A DNA stretch of 64,000 nt from Metarhizium brunneum. Lineage: Eukaryota > Ascomycota > Sordariomycetes > Hypocreales > Clavicipitaceae. Below the pieces are notes generated by a model. The model saw nothing but the letters and a program-made list of their open reading frames with translations. It did not search any database and was not told where the DNA came from. Shown piece after piece: positions 9,543 to 20,723 of this stretch. Position 1 is the first letter of the stretch. Each line of letters starts with the position of its first letter. A program made the position numbers and the translations under genes. Where the stretch lies: the NCBI RefSeq assembly GCF_013426205.1, contig NC_089425.1, positions 2,418,001 to 2,482,000 on the forward strand, read 5' to 3'.

Positions 9543-12500
9543 TTATCGCAGTGAATCAGGTCTGATTTAGGATTCAGGAGGTGAAGGGGACTTGGTGATG
9601 GACGACTGCACACCATGCTGGGCAAGTTTATGAGAGTATGCCTGTTTCGTTTTCACGCATTCCAACTTTTCAATATCAATATATGCAACCATGTGTGGAT
9701 AGCACTTTTGCATACTCGTGCACGGTTCAAACCCGTCAAATTCGCAAGCCGGACAATGGAAGAACCCTGGATGAGCAGCTGTCACTTCGAGGTTTTCTTC
9801 AGCGTTGTTTTTAAATCGAGTAAGTATTGTTTATAATCTTCTTCATGATACTACTTGCTGCTACAGGGTTAGGAAAGGGGGGGTTGGATTATGAGCTGTT
9901 AATGTGGAATGTCCTAATGTTGGGTAGCAAAAGACCTTGATGTAAAGGTGTAGCACTCGGACTACATGTCGTATCCTGGGTTTATCGTATCCACCATTGG
10001 ATACAGGTTTGGCATTAAAAATTAGTAGACTGCCTGTTTCACTCACGTAGAACCTCGAAATTCAGGATCGGAGCGTCACTAATTGACCATGGGCTCTCGA
10101 CAGGACGGAGACTGTTGGCTCGACCTTTACTCCCCTGCTCATTTGCACGAGCTGACGCAGCTGAGGCTGGAGACAGCCGCTGTTTGGTAACAAATTTTCT
10201 AGAAGCATCATATCATTAGAAGAGATGGGTCCAGCGTCGGAGTCGTGCGAATATCAGCTGGGATGGCGACTGGCTCCAAGTAGGGCGGCGGATGGGAAAC
10301 GCAGCCCGTCGTTACCCCGTACTGATGCAGTGAGGCCAGAAGCAGGACGTCCACCCGTATTGGGCGATAATAAACAGTGGCTTGTACGGAGTAGATAATT
10401 GCGCGCTGGTCAGCAAAGTGCACCAGTCACTCGGATAGTCGGCACGTCGAATGCTGCATCACATGACAGTAAATCCGCCAAGTTACAAAACGATACAGTA
10501 ATAGAGGCGTGATGGGATACGCTGGCTGCTTGGGCATCATATCGAAAAGCCGAGGGTACGTCTGCGGAAACATTCGGGACCAGGAACCGGAAACAGTTTG
10601 TGGAGGAGGTTCTGTCTATCCTTTGTGCGATGCGATTCTGTCGACAGACGCATGGACGTGACGACTCCAAGCGTACCGACCAGTATGTCTGTGGGGGGCG
10701 AAGAGCTGGGTTGCTCCGGCAGTGACTCGGCGAGAGTGGTACTCATCGGGGTACTTAAGTATGTTGGCACGGCCAGACGTGCCAAAATCATAAATAATAT
10801 ACCGAATTTCGAGGTGCCATGTTCCTCGAGATGCCTTGTGCGGGATGAGGACTTAAGTGCTTTGAATGCATACATGCATGTGGATTCGGCACCAGGACGA
10901 CGTCGGGACATTTGGGCCAGACCGGAGTCACTGCCAACTGGACCCTTCCAAGTCGGTTGAATATGGCAACTTGGGGTCTGACACCTGCGGGAGCTCCTTC
11001 CCCACCAACGTGCCAGTTGAAGCCACAGATTTACCTGCAGATGTCCGTTTCAACTTGGACCAGATAAGTCCGCATGTCTGAGCTGCATTCAATCTTTGGC
11101 CGCGCCCAGCCAACTTCAAAGGAACTCGCCTGAGTTTAGAACCTCGGAGGCCTCTCATATTCTCCTCTCCTATACCCTGTCCGTATCCCGCATCCAGAGC
11201 GGGGAATCCGAGGCAGTAGCTTGCCGTTCTGACATCCCAGACTTCCGGCGCTGGCGTTGGCCATTTCCTTGATTTACGTTTTGGTATATCCAACCTTGGA
11301 GCGAGATCGCGGCGCAACCTACCCTAATTCTACATTATTCGAGGGCCCCTGAAGTGTTGACTGACCTCTGCCCTAGCCGTCGTGGACTTCGCGTCGATCA
11401 TTGTGCGACTGGGTCAATGAGCCAAATAAGCACACGGGTCAAGTCGATGATCTGCACCTCAGACAATTATTTCCGCTGCAAGTCCGGATCCTGCAAGCTC
11501 CCCCTTCCAGCTCCAGTCCTCCCACTTGTCCGTTCAGGTGTTTGGTCAGCCCGTCCCAACATCCCCCAGCTGCAGGACTCTAGCGCAATCGTTGGTGGTC
11601 ACAATTGGGCTGCTGGCTTACTAGACTCCGGGCACTAATATTATATCCGACAAGGAAAAAGAAGGCTTGCTGGGACTCCGACAATAGGTTGCGACAGCAG
11701 GTGGACGGACCATATGTGCACACTCGTGAGAGATTCTTGCTCCGCTGGCAGACTTAAACCTCATCACAGACTCGGTGTCTAATGCATGGACGACCAAGGT
11801 TCAATTTCGCTCCCGTTCTGACTATCCCGGCCTCCTTTTGGGGCTAGGTATCCCTTTGGCTTCTCGCGCCGACTCACTTCGCCTCACCTACTTACGCAAG
11901 CTACGCTATATATCGGTCGGCGTCAGCACCGAGCCACTCCTGAGTCCTTGGTTCTTGGCCTCGCAGCGCTTTGGTCAAGCTCGGTACTGAGGACTCCGTA
12001 TCTAGCAGGTGTTTGCGACACAGCCGCTTTCCATTGACTGTGGCATTGTGACATCTGGACCCCCCCCGGCTCGAGCCGTGCTATGACAGTTAGCTACCAT
12101 CCGATCATTTTGCTTGGCGCAATTTTGCTGCATTGCCGTGGCCCGGTTGCTTGGCATCTACCAACTACTCGCCATTCTCGAATGCTGGATACGCTTTGGC
12201 GATTCTACCTCCTCTGACGTATTTTATTTTGGGGAATTGCAAACTTGCTTGGAAGAAGCAGAAAGAGGCAATACACTCACAGGTACGTGGGGAGTAACTT
12301 GCAATTTGATACCTTTGAATCATTGCACATCAATGCCGATCCGGTCGACTGGTGCACTTGAAGGCTGAGGCCCATGCCAAGCCTCGGAACCCATGCATGG
12401 CTTCAGCCATGATATACGCACTCAGTTGAGCCACGATTGATTGAAGGCTGCACTGATGGACCGTCGTGGTAAATATCTAACCTTCAACTATATCAAGCTC

Positions 12501-12844
12501 TGTTCATTGAATAGAGCTGTCCGCTTGCCAATTTTGGACAATCCAGGGGAGTCTGGTTTTCCAGCATTATTGCGAGACCCCTCTCACTGTAGTCCTTCCT
12601 GCTTTTATATTCCTTAGTCCTTCACAGCCTGGGCACTAAAACTTTGTCTTTGCACAGATTACGCACGTTGAAGATTTTCTCTACAACACGCCGAGTCTGG
12701 TTGGTTGACTGCCTGGAACTTAGTCCTCTTTTCCGTGCTACCCAGTTTCCCAGTCAATACTCACGTTGGGTGGCGACCTGTATTGCTCGATTAAGGCGAC
12801 CTCGAGAATTGCGCCGCCGTACCAGTTCCTAGTTTCCACATTCC
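9543..12844. other. Gene-poor stretch of 3.3 kb
   Basis: No supportable gene on either strand. Overlapping frames at 10537-11317 on both strands are shadows of moderately GC-rich DNA; several begin without ATG and none shows a domain. One GTACGGAGTA decamer lies at 10384. No long terminal repeat or transposase motif was seen, though heavily decayed transposon remnants cannot be excluded by eye. Confidence 0.5.
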
Positions 12845-13651
12845 ATGAAGGTCATTGTAACTGGGCCCACCGGCCGGGCTGGCCAGGAAGTTGTTAAGAA
12901 GTGCCTCGAAGACGAGCGCATCACCAAAGTTGTGATTCTTACCAGGAGAGGACTGCCTGGAGAAATCGAAAGTCACCCAAAAGCGGATGTCATAATGCAT
13001 CAGGATTTCACGCAATATTCCGACTACTTGATTCGCAGAATGCAAGGTTCAGAAGCTTGCATATGGTACGTTGAACGCATGAACTCGGGAGACCATCTCC
13101 TCTCCCAGTCTTGCGATATACGTGGCATAGTTCACAATATAACTAACAAACCCCCCTGTTCTAGGGCAATTGGCGCCCGTCAAGAGCAGGCGAAAACTGA
13201 TAAGTTCATTGAACGCAGGGTTGGGGTTGATCTTCCTATTGCTTCAGCGAAGATTTTGTGTGAGAAACTCGCTGATAAGACGCCCGGAGGAGTCAAGTTT
13301 CGTTTCGTTTACTGCAGCCCGAAGCATACGGAGAAGAGCAAGAAAACCTTGATGTTTGCAAATGACAAGCGAAAACTGGCAAACGATTTGGAAAAAGGAA
13401 TAGCCGAAATCGTTAATTCTTACAAGGGCAAATTCGAAGCATACACTCTCCGGCCTGCCAACTTCAGAATGCCAGACACTCCCCCGCCGACATTAGCGCC
13501 GTCATCGAAGAAACTCGTTCCAGGGCTAGGGCAAAGTGCTGCTGCGTCAATAGATCCGGAGAAAGTGGGCAAGGCTATGGTAATGATCGCGTGTGATGGA
13601 TGGAAAGAGAAGGTGATTGAAAACGAAACCATTTTGAAGAACTGGTGCTGA
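12845..13651 (+). CDS. NAD(P)-binding Rossmann-fold protein (atypical SDR, NmrA/epimerase-like)
   Basis: Two exons, 12845..13065 and 13165..13651, giving 235 residues. The intron (GTACGT to TTCTAG) splits a Trp codon and restores the family pattern ACIW|AIGARQEQ. The N-terminus MKVIVTGPTGRAGQEV is a Rossmann dinucleotide-binding strand and glycine loop (GxTGxxG); VVILTRRG at the second strand carries the basic residues usual for NADP(H). The rest follows small fungal sugar-epimerase-like proteins with a short C-terminal region (residues about 145-235, including YTLRPANFRMP). Such proteins act as soluble oxidoreductases or redox sensors. No substrate can be inferred, and no neighbour suggests a pathway. 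The start is the first ATG of the frame, at the fold's first strand. Confidence 0.85.
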   Translation: MKVIVTGPTGRAGQEVVKKCLEDERITKVVILTRRGLPGEIESHPKADVIMHQDFTQYSDYLIRRMQGSEACIWYVERMNSGDHLLSQSCDIRGIVHNITNKPPCSRAIGARQEQAKTDKFIERRVGVDLPIASAKILCEKLADKTPGGVKFRFVYCSPKHTEKSKKTLMFANDKRKLANDLEKGIAEIVNSYKGKFEAYTLRPANFRMPDTPPPTLAPSSKKLVPGLGQSAAASIDPEKVGKAMVMIACDGWKEKVIENETILKNWC

Positions 13652-14941
13652 GGGACATATTGATCTTCCAAGTTACCTGACTTGGCTCGCCAACCTGTAC
13701 ACCTAGAAGGAGCATGTAAGACTGTGCGCCTCTTTCCCGAATAGTTCTGATTCAGGGTGCATGCGATGCAAGCGCTTGGCGTATGAGAGGGCATTTTTGA
13801 TATGGCGTTAAAAGGTTGGATGCAGGTCAGGGATTGGCGGCATTGAAACGGCTATTTAAACCAGCATCCCCAAACGCTTTATACGGATAAGCATTGTGCT
13901 AATTTTTATACGCCTCACTTTTATGTTCCAAAATCCGATACCCATCGTTTCATGGAATCCACGACTTTTTGCATCATCGTCGCTTCCCGTTCGGCCTCAG
14001 CACATTCTGTCTTACACTAGAGGCCGCTTCTTTCCCAGAAAAAGTTGGTATTCTATGAGAAGCCTTCATCATCCTCGCCACTGGTGTCATTACCGTCTTG
14101 TGTGGGCAGATGTAGCCTGCTATCGACACTCCCTTAATGCAGGACCGTAGAAAGCCATCACCGCCTTTCTCAATGATGAAATATTTCATCTTCGATAGAC
14201 ATTATGATACTGGACATGCTTTGGAGCGGCTACCACCCCCCCTCGAAGATGGCGGGTGGGCGACGGGGCCTTGCGTTTGCAGAGCGCTACAGAGTTCATG
14301 GAATTCGGAGCATTCTGTGCCGTCCAACCGAGTTGTCAGGCCGCAGAAGCTCCGTATTCCTTGTCTTCTTAATGTATATTTGGATGGTGGGAGATGCTAG
14401 GAAAAGCGGTTGCGTTCTATTTCGATTAGGAGGCGCTCTATTCGGAGACGGCTTCTTCATGCCGTCGCCTTTAACGCAGCCGCAGCCTGGTGCTGCTGTG
14501 CAGGACAATGTTGTGTTTGACGAGAATTGCTGAGAGCTAACTTCTCCGGGTGCATTAGGAGAAGCTTTAAAGTGCATTGTTCTTCTCGACAGCGATCCAG
14601 GCGCGAGTATGGTGTTGATGCTAGTATCACGAAAGCTCGCCGACGCAACTTACCCTTACGCCACGCATGCACAACCTACCACTAACTTGACTACTTTTTT
14701 TCGTGAAGACATATATAAATACCTGAGCTGTTTCGTTCATATTCTCCTTTGGGATACTCATATCGTGCTTGTAATTTCACTTGACTACAGAGCGAAACAA
14801 TTCACACGTTGATATTCTCCTTTGTCATCTGAAAAATCATCTGTTATCCAGTTCATTATACGAGAGCAACTCTATCCAAGACGACAGTGCAACTACGCCG
14901 GCAAGAAGCAACCGTGCAAAATCAAGAACTGCTTTTCCACG
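13652..14941. other. Intergenic; includes promoter of the small membrane protein
   Basis: No supportable gene. A 109-codon frame at 14204-14533 has no recognisable content. The 3' part contains the TATA-like element listed next. Confidence 0.5.
14712..14719 (+). promoter_or_regulatory. TATA-like box of the small membrane protein gene
   Basis: TATATAAA lies 223 bases before the ATG at 14942. I see no ATG between this element and that start codon, which supports both the promoter and the chosen start. Confidence 0.5.
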
Positions 14942-15328
14942 ATGGCGCTCGAAACCGTCAGCGATCTGAAGAATACTTCAGAAACCATCTTCTTCGCCAT
15001 CATCCTCGTCATTGTGAGCCTCTTTGCGCTCGGCATCGTCTTGACCATACTCGGATGCATCACGTCGGCCATCACGGGGGGCCTCCAGAAGCGAAGGGCC
15101 CGCAAACAGAATCAAACTATTCCTCTGCAAGAGATGACTCCGCAGAACGAACCTGCGGGCAATGGCGGCGAAGCGAGTGGTGACAGCAGCGTTGCTGATA
15201 GCAATCATACGCCTCCGCCTGGGTACAGCATATGGCGTGATGAGGAGGAGGCGGCGGGCGGCGTGGGCGACAGGAACGGGCCGACTTTGGCGATTAGGAC
15301 GCCTCCTGGTTGCTATCGCAGGCAATGA
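14942..15328 (+). CDS. Small single-pass membrane protein, unknown function
   Basis: 128 residues, intronless. The start at 14942 is the first ATG after the TATA-like element. Residues about 13-41 form one strongly hydrophobic helix (ETIFFAIILVIVSLFALG and onward), followed directly by a basic cluster (QKRRARKQ), so by the positive-inside rule the N-terminus is probably outside and the tail cytosolic. The tail is polar, rich in Pro, Gly, Glu and Asp, and includes TPPPGYSIWRDEEEA. I do not recognise a family. The hydrophobic segment could instead be an uncleaved signal anchor. The gene is flanked by gene-poor DNA on both sides. Confidence 0.6.
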   Translation: MALETVSDLKNTSETIFFAIILVIVSLFALGIVLTILGCITSAITGGLQKRRARKQNQTIPLQEMTPQNEPAGNGGEASGDSSVADSNHTPPPGYSIWRDEEEAAGGVGDRNGPTLAIRTPPGCYRRQ

Positions 15329-15576
15329 GCCTAGACCTGATGGTGGATTAACTCGGGGACTCTTTTGGGGGGGGATTCAAACTTGAGGCTTTTGCGATGA
15401 GTGTGTTTGGGCGGACAGAGGCGTGAGGCGGGCTTGGAGCCTCGGGCATGGCGTTTTCACTAGCATCAGTGCTGAAGTTTTCTGTTAAAAGTGCATTGAC
15501 GGAACAGAATAAAGTTTGTTGAAGCGATTGAACCATAATTGTGTGACATGGCCTATTTCTGTAGCGTCTTGTCGCT

Positions 15577-15603
15577 TTGCTTGCTTGCTTGCTTGCTTGC
15601 TTG
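15577..15603. repeat. (TTGC)n microsatellite
   Basis: Six and a half tandem TTGC units. Confidence 0.9.
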
Positions 15604-16768
15604 ACGGCCTGACGGACGGCGACGAAGCGGCAGACTCGTGTGATGCCACGCACTTACGTGGTCGGACAGTATGTTTTCCTTGGAATGTCAAGACTGAAAG
15701 TCGCATGCTCAATTTTTGCTTTAAATTCTTTGGGGAAATGGCGCATTCGACACCCGCTCGATGCGTGAGACTTGGCTGAGGTTGTCCGGTATGATTTTAC
15801 GATTATCCGGCAGCCTGTCAGCAATAGCCAGGGCCCAGCAGCATGCATGGATGCCCAGATGTTGCAGAAACAAGCCCGCAATGGTCTGATTCTCTCTAGG
15901 TTGAGAAAAGTTGCGAAACTACGCACCCGCTTGGAAATGGGATGAGCAGTGCCGCATCGTCGAGTTTGCAACCGGAAGCATAGAGGTCAGCAACTAGGTA
16001 CGGTGTGCATGGCATGGAGTCCATGGACGAGAGTGACGACTCACGAGACCTTTTTGGATGGCGCTGGTCGGTTGCTCTTTTGCCGCACAGCCATCCACTC
16101 GTCGAAGAGTACTTCCCTTTTCCAGCAAGCCTCTCTTTACTCGATTCCCGGCGAAACTTGCCTCCGCCAAATCTCACTGGCGCAACAATTAGAGTTGGGT
16201 TTTGTTCCATACGCAAAGCGACGAGGCCCCGGCGAGGCCAATCTTGATGCGACGCCTCTCGCCCAAGATTTCTTCGCTTCGGAGCGAGCCAGACAGCCAC
16301 CACCAGATCGGTCGCTAGGAAAGCCTCGAAGCCCGGGGCCAGCGTCTGATGCGAATCCAACAAAGAGACGGGACCTCTTGTCATTGGTTTGCCGTATCCA
16401 CCTACGTCTTACATCTCCATCTAGATTCTACCGAGCATGGAGTACAAGCTGTCAATCGGCGGCTGTGGCCGCATCCCTGCGCCCCAGATGCAACCAGGGC
16501 CAGAACCGCGGACGGTATTTTCCACCAGTTAGCACTGATGCAGCTCTTTTGTCACGATGCGATGCTTCGATGGCCTGGACCTGGCGACGTCCCGTGTGGA
16601 TGAGCCACGGCAAGCTCGCCCCAGGGCCCCGATTTTGGCGACATTCTTGGCCGGTGTCGACAGATGCCATCATGTGAAGAAGTAAGCCCGTTGAAAAATC
16701 TATCCGAGTCTTGACTCTTTGCTAGTCCGCCGGAAGCATTGCTATCTCGGGGTCAACCACCCGTAGAA

Positions 16769-16776
16769 TATAAAAA
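16769..16776 (+). promoter_or_regulatory. TATA box of the chitosanase gene
   Basis: TATAAAAA about 100 bases before the chitosanase start codon, a spacing usual for strongly regulated fungal genes for secreted enzymes. Confidence 0.55.
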
Positions 16777-16795
16777 CCAGGTCTCGCCGTGCAAC

Positions 16796-16846
16796 ATGGT
16801 AGATGACTCCAGACAGCTTCAGAAAACACTCATAGCCCACAAGTAG
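16796..16846 (+). other. Possible upstream ORF in the chitosanase leader
   Basis: A 16-codon ATG frame (MVDDSRQLQKTLIAHK) ending at TAG 16844-16846, 30 bases before the main ATG. It would be in the transcript only if transcription starts within about 20 bases of the TATA box; if the start is further downstream it is not transcribed. Confidence 0.3.
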
Positions 16847-16876
16847 CCAAGCAACCAACCCTTCCTATCACACAGA

Positions 16877-18338
16877 ATGGTCATCAAGTCCTCCGTTGCC
16901 GTCTCCCTCTCGGCCCTGGCTGCCGTGGCCGCAGCTCGCGATGTTCCCGCCAACGTCAAGAGCTTCTACAACAGCATCCGAGGCCAGGGACAATGCCGCA
17001 ACGTTCTCGCCGGGGGCTTCCATAGCATAGACGGAGATTCAGGAAGTAAGTGACTCTGTTCGTAATAGGGCATTTATATCCGCTCCCTTCTTGGCAACCA
17101 CACATACACACATACACACATACACACATACACACATAGACAGGAGCCCTGACATGAAGCCCATAGACTTTGACTACTGCGGCGACCACATCAGCGACTA
17201 CAACGTCATCTACCTTCAGGGCAAAAACGGCCAGCTGGCCAATATGGACATTGACTGCGATGGCATCCAGCACGGCCCAGCCGACGACGGTCGCTGCGGC
17301 TCCTCGGGCGACACCCAGTCCGTCACGTCCTTTGCCGACACCCTCCGGGGCTACGGCACCGGCCAGCGCGATCTCGACGCCAATGCCCATCCGTACGTCG
17401 TCTTTGGCAACACGGGCAGCAGGAAGGGCTTTGCAAACTTTGACCCGAGGAAGTACGGCGTCGAGCCGCTGAGCGTCATGGCCGTCGTGTGCAACAACAA
17501 GCTGGTATGTAACATGTCCCTACTCACACTACACACAAGCCACAACGAGTGCCGGTTACTAAAAGAAAACCCTCCATCTCGCAGATCTACGGTGTCTGGG
17601 GCGACGAGAACGGCGACGACGGCTCCGAGTCCATGGTCGGCGAAGCCTCCATCTCCCTTGCCACGGCGTGCTTTGGCCGCGGCATCAACGGCAACTCGGG
17701 CCATGACGACAACGACGTCTTGTACATTGCCTTCCCGGGCAAGGACGCCGTCCCCGGGGCCAAGGGCGCCAAGTGGAATGCCCAGAACTACGACGAGTTT
17801 GAGAACAGCATCACCGGCTTGGGGAATAAGCTGATTCAGAGAATCGGCGGCGGCGGCGGCGGGAACCAGCCTCCTCCTACCGGATCTTGCTCCTGGGAGG
17901 GACACTGTGAAGGTGGGTGGCTTTCTTTGATGAATGTTGCTTTTTTCCTCCCTTCTTTTTTCCCCTTTCCCGTAGCTATCTGGTTGGAGATGACATCGTC
18001 ACATCGCCAGTCACTCAAGCAGTGTACCACGTCCAGGAGAGAAATTCAAAGTCACTAATGGTCCGTTTAGGCGCTCCCTGCAAGTCTGAAAACGACTGCT
18101 CCGACGAGTTGGTCTGCAACGCTGGGAAATGCAGCAGCGCGGGTGGTTCGACTCCTCCTCCGCCGCCGTGTAGCTGGGAAGGGCACTGCCAGGGTAGGCG
18201 TCGTTGCGCATTCTCTCACCCAAAGTCCATTGTTCACGCTGTAGAACGCTAACGATTGAAACATTAGGTGCCTCTTGCCGTAACGAGAACGACTGTGCTG
18301 ATTCTCTGGTCTGCCGTGGCGGTCGATGCTCGCAATAG
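16877..18338 (+). CDS. Secreted GH75 chitosanase with two C-terminal Cys-rich modules
   Basis: Five exons, 16877..17045, 17140..17504, 17585..17912, 18071..18193 and 18268..18338, giving 351 residues with frame kept throughout. Residues 1 to about 20 are a signal peptide (SLSALAAVAAA, cleavage near Ala20). The GH75 fungal chitosanase domain follows to about 265, with family blocks such as NMDIDCDGIQHGPADD, YGVWGDENGDDG (catalytic acid region) and GEASISLATACFG. GH75 enzymes hydrolyse chitosan, the deacetylated chitin of fungal walls. A glycine/proline linker leads to two copies of a six-Cys module, consensus CSWEGHCxGxxC, then DC, LxC and C; each is interrupted by an intron at the same point. 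The modules may bind polymer or wall, but that is inference. The acceptor of intron 1 (TAG at 17137-17139) is the one that keeps the frame open; CAG six bases later would give a stop. Confidence 0.93.
17099..17138 (+). repeat. Intronic CACATA/CACACATA microsatellite
   Basis: Tandem CA-rich units run up to the acceptor of chitosanase intron 1, so length changes here would alter the polypyrimidine and branch-site spacing of that intron. Confidence 0.85.
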
Positions 18339-18558
18339 ATGGCTGTTGGCATCGCATCAGTAGTTCCAGGGCGACTCAAGACAAAAGAAGAGGGGGAAAA
18401 ATGACATGCAGGGATAGTCGTTTAAACAAAGCACGGCACGACTGTAGATTGGGTAGACGCAGACTGTACATAATACAAATAAAGCAGGAGAGGACTAATG
18501 CCAGGTCCTCTTCACATGTATTGACTGAAGTATTTATTCGTTTCATCGTGGAACAACT

Positions 18559-20723
18559 CTATGAATCTCCTCCAACCATCCTGATGCGTCCCTCCAAAAC
18601 CGGCGCAATAACTCTTGTCCAGTCGACGGCGCAGTCCCCGTCTTTCAGGGGCTCACAAACCTTGGACTTGACGCCCGCCTTCTTTGCCCACCTCGCCCAG
18701 AACTTTCTCAGCAACAAAATCTCCAAATCCATGTCTAGATCCTCATCCCCACCTTCTTCACTGCTGTCCTTGTGGTTTGCGTGGGGATCAAAATGGTCGT
18801 CATCGTCATCGTTCAAAGGTTCTTTGTGCAGGCCGACTCTTCGTCGTAGAAAACCCCTCCACGTTGCACCTGCTGCTTCGTCATCTGTCTTGGGTGGCTT
18901 GTGAAGACCCAGCATCTTCTCCGAGTCGTCGCGTGCGTGCGAGGGCGACAAGGGCACATTGGCTTGCTCTGCCACATCGACCCAGTGGTCTGAAATGCGT
19001 TTCCATTGCCCGATGGTCCGGAGGGCCATGAAGTATTGCCGGAGTATGGCGGATATGAGGATGCCGTTTTCTTCGTCCACGATTTCATGGGCACTACCGC
19101 CTTCGGAGGAGACGAGAAGGCTAGTGTAGCCATCTAATTTGAATTAGTGCGACTGCGTTGGAGTGCCCGTATGGAGGCGTATCTACTCACCTTTTCCTCT
19201 GCCCATGTATCCCCTTGTGACGAGGACATATACATCTTCTGGGTTGTAAGGCCGGCCGCCTATTTGCATGAAATTCAATCTCTTCCCAGGCTCCCTACTG
19301 GGATCGAATTCGAACACAATATTTGACACTTGGGGAAACCGACCCTCCAAGGCTGGGTATGTCGACACTCCATTCTCCAATGCATCCCAAATGGCCTGGC
19401 CCTTGACTCTCAGACACACAACCGGGTCTTCGAACGGGAAGCACGTCGTGATATCCTTGATACGCACTACGCCTGGGGGATACACCTGGTCTCCGCGAAT
19501 AGTTCCCGATGCCATGATTGTGCAATCCGCGTTGTGGTATCGGCGCATGACGTCGCACACAAAATTGCCCAAATTAGATTCCTTGATTCGAACGGTGCTG
19601 AAGCGAGCATCCAGCGGCATGGCCGTCCACCCGATCGGTCTCGAGAGGGACTTTTGCAACTTGGACGTCAACTCGCCCACCAGCTTCGCCGTCTCCTCAT
19701 GTTCCGGAACCTCCGATGTGATGTCCCGCCTCCAGACGTCGAAATCCCACCGCTTCGATCCATCCGTTTTCCTCCGGGCTTCAATGTAGCTGAGTTGCTT
19801 GAAATCCGTACCCGACCGCAGCACATGGGTGCCTTTGATGAAGCTGTGGCTGTAGTAATGATCATGACCACCGAGTATGATATCAATGAGGCCATCAGTC
19901 TGCTCCGCAAGCTTGTTATCATTTGGTTCCCGCATGTGGCTTAAACAAATGACAATTTCAGCGCCTTGTTCTCGCAACTTTGGAACCAGTTCCCTCGCCG
20001 TCGCAGACGCAGACTTGTAAACGAGATTAGGCGGCAGGCTATTAATCGTTGCCAGCCACTCCCGCTCGCCCAGGCCAATGAGGCCAACTTTTATACCGTT
20101 GGATGTGGTGAGCATGTGTGTTCTTTTGGCATTGCCAATGGGTACGTCCTCGCCGAGATCTGGGTCCAGGACGTTGGCAATGAGCCAGGGGAATGTGCAT
20201 TTTCCTACTAGGTACTCAAATTGCTTGACGCCAAAGTCAAAGTCGTGATTCTGACAAGCGAGCCTGCGGTTAACCATGTCCAATCTTTGTGGGATGAAAG
20301 GGTTGGCGAAGCGTCAACTTACACCCACACATGCGCAGTCGGTTCCAATGGCATTCAGAACAGGAACCATGTGGCGTCCTTGGGAATAGTGAGCATTTGC
20401 ACGGCATGCCTGCAAACGAGGCTATCAAAGAACTCACCCTTGGTCACGCTACTCTCCAGACTAGGGTTAAAAGCATCGCCGGAGAACAGGGTTAAGATCT
20501 TTGGCTGGTTCTCAAACTGTGTCCCTTCTTGATATTCCTTGCACAGCGTCATAAAGCGAGCGAGCCCTCCAACCGGTTCCGCGCTCGCCGCATCGACATG
20601 GTAGACATCGTTGTAGTGTAGCAGTCGCACGTCAGGGACATCTCGGATCTCTCGGTTGACGCGGCCAGAGGAATACGTCTCTTGGGGCTCTGCGCTGGGC
20701 GGCTTCTTCTTGTCCTGAGCCAT
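18559..20723 (-). CDS. 5'-nucleotidase-family metallophosphatase (UshA-like), cytosolic
   Basis: Four exons, complement(18559..19133, 19191..20250, 20323..20378, 20438..20723), 658 residues. The start at 20723 (GCCATGG) gives MAQDKKKPPS with no signal peptide, so a cytosolic protein is expected. The N-terminal calcineurin-like phosphatase domain shows LHYNDVYHVD (35-44), SGDAFNPS (81-88), GNHDFDFG (114-121, assembled only after splicing), SHMREPND and GGHDHYYSH metal-binding motifs. The C-terminal 5'-nucleotidase substrate domain shows ESNLGNFVCDVMRRYHNADC, ASGTIRGD and CFPFEDPV. About 200 further residues form a polar, acidic extension with DDDDDH and an EEGGDEDLDMD run. Members hydrolyse nucleoside monophosphates, nucleotide sugars or other phosphoesters; the substrate here is unknown. 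The gene is convergent with the chitosanase, with 220 bases between the stops. Confidence 0.92.

Larger units (their letters stand above)
15329..16876. other. Intergenic before the chitosanase gene
   Basis: No supportable gene, although overlapping frames of 162 (minus, 15896-16384) and 242 codons (plus, 15949-16677) exist. Neither has a recognisable domain, and the two cover each other. The right end is the chitosanase promoter and leader. Confidence 0.5.

Noticed and set aside
10537..11317. Overlapping frames on both strands, considered as a transposon remnant
   Set aside because: No transposase or reverse transcriptase motif and no terminal repeats seen; several frames lack ATG.
15949..16677. 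242-codon plus frame and an overlapping 162-codon minus frame (15896-16384)
   Set aside because: Both cover the same DNA, have biased Arg/Ser/Pro composition and no domain; neither shows a supported promoter or intron structure.
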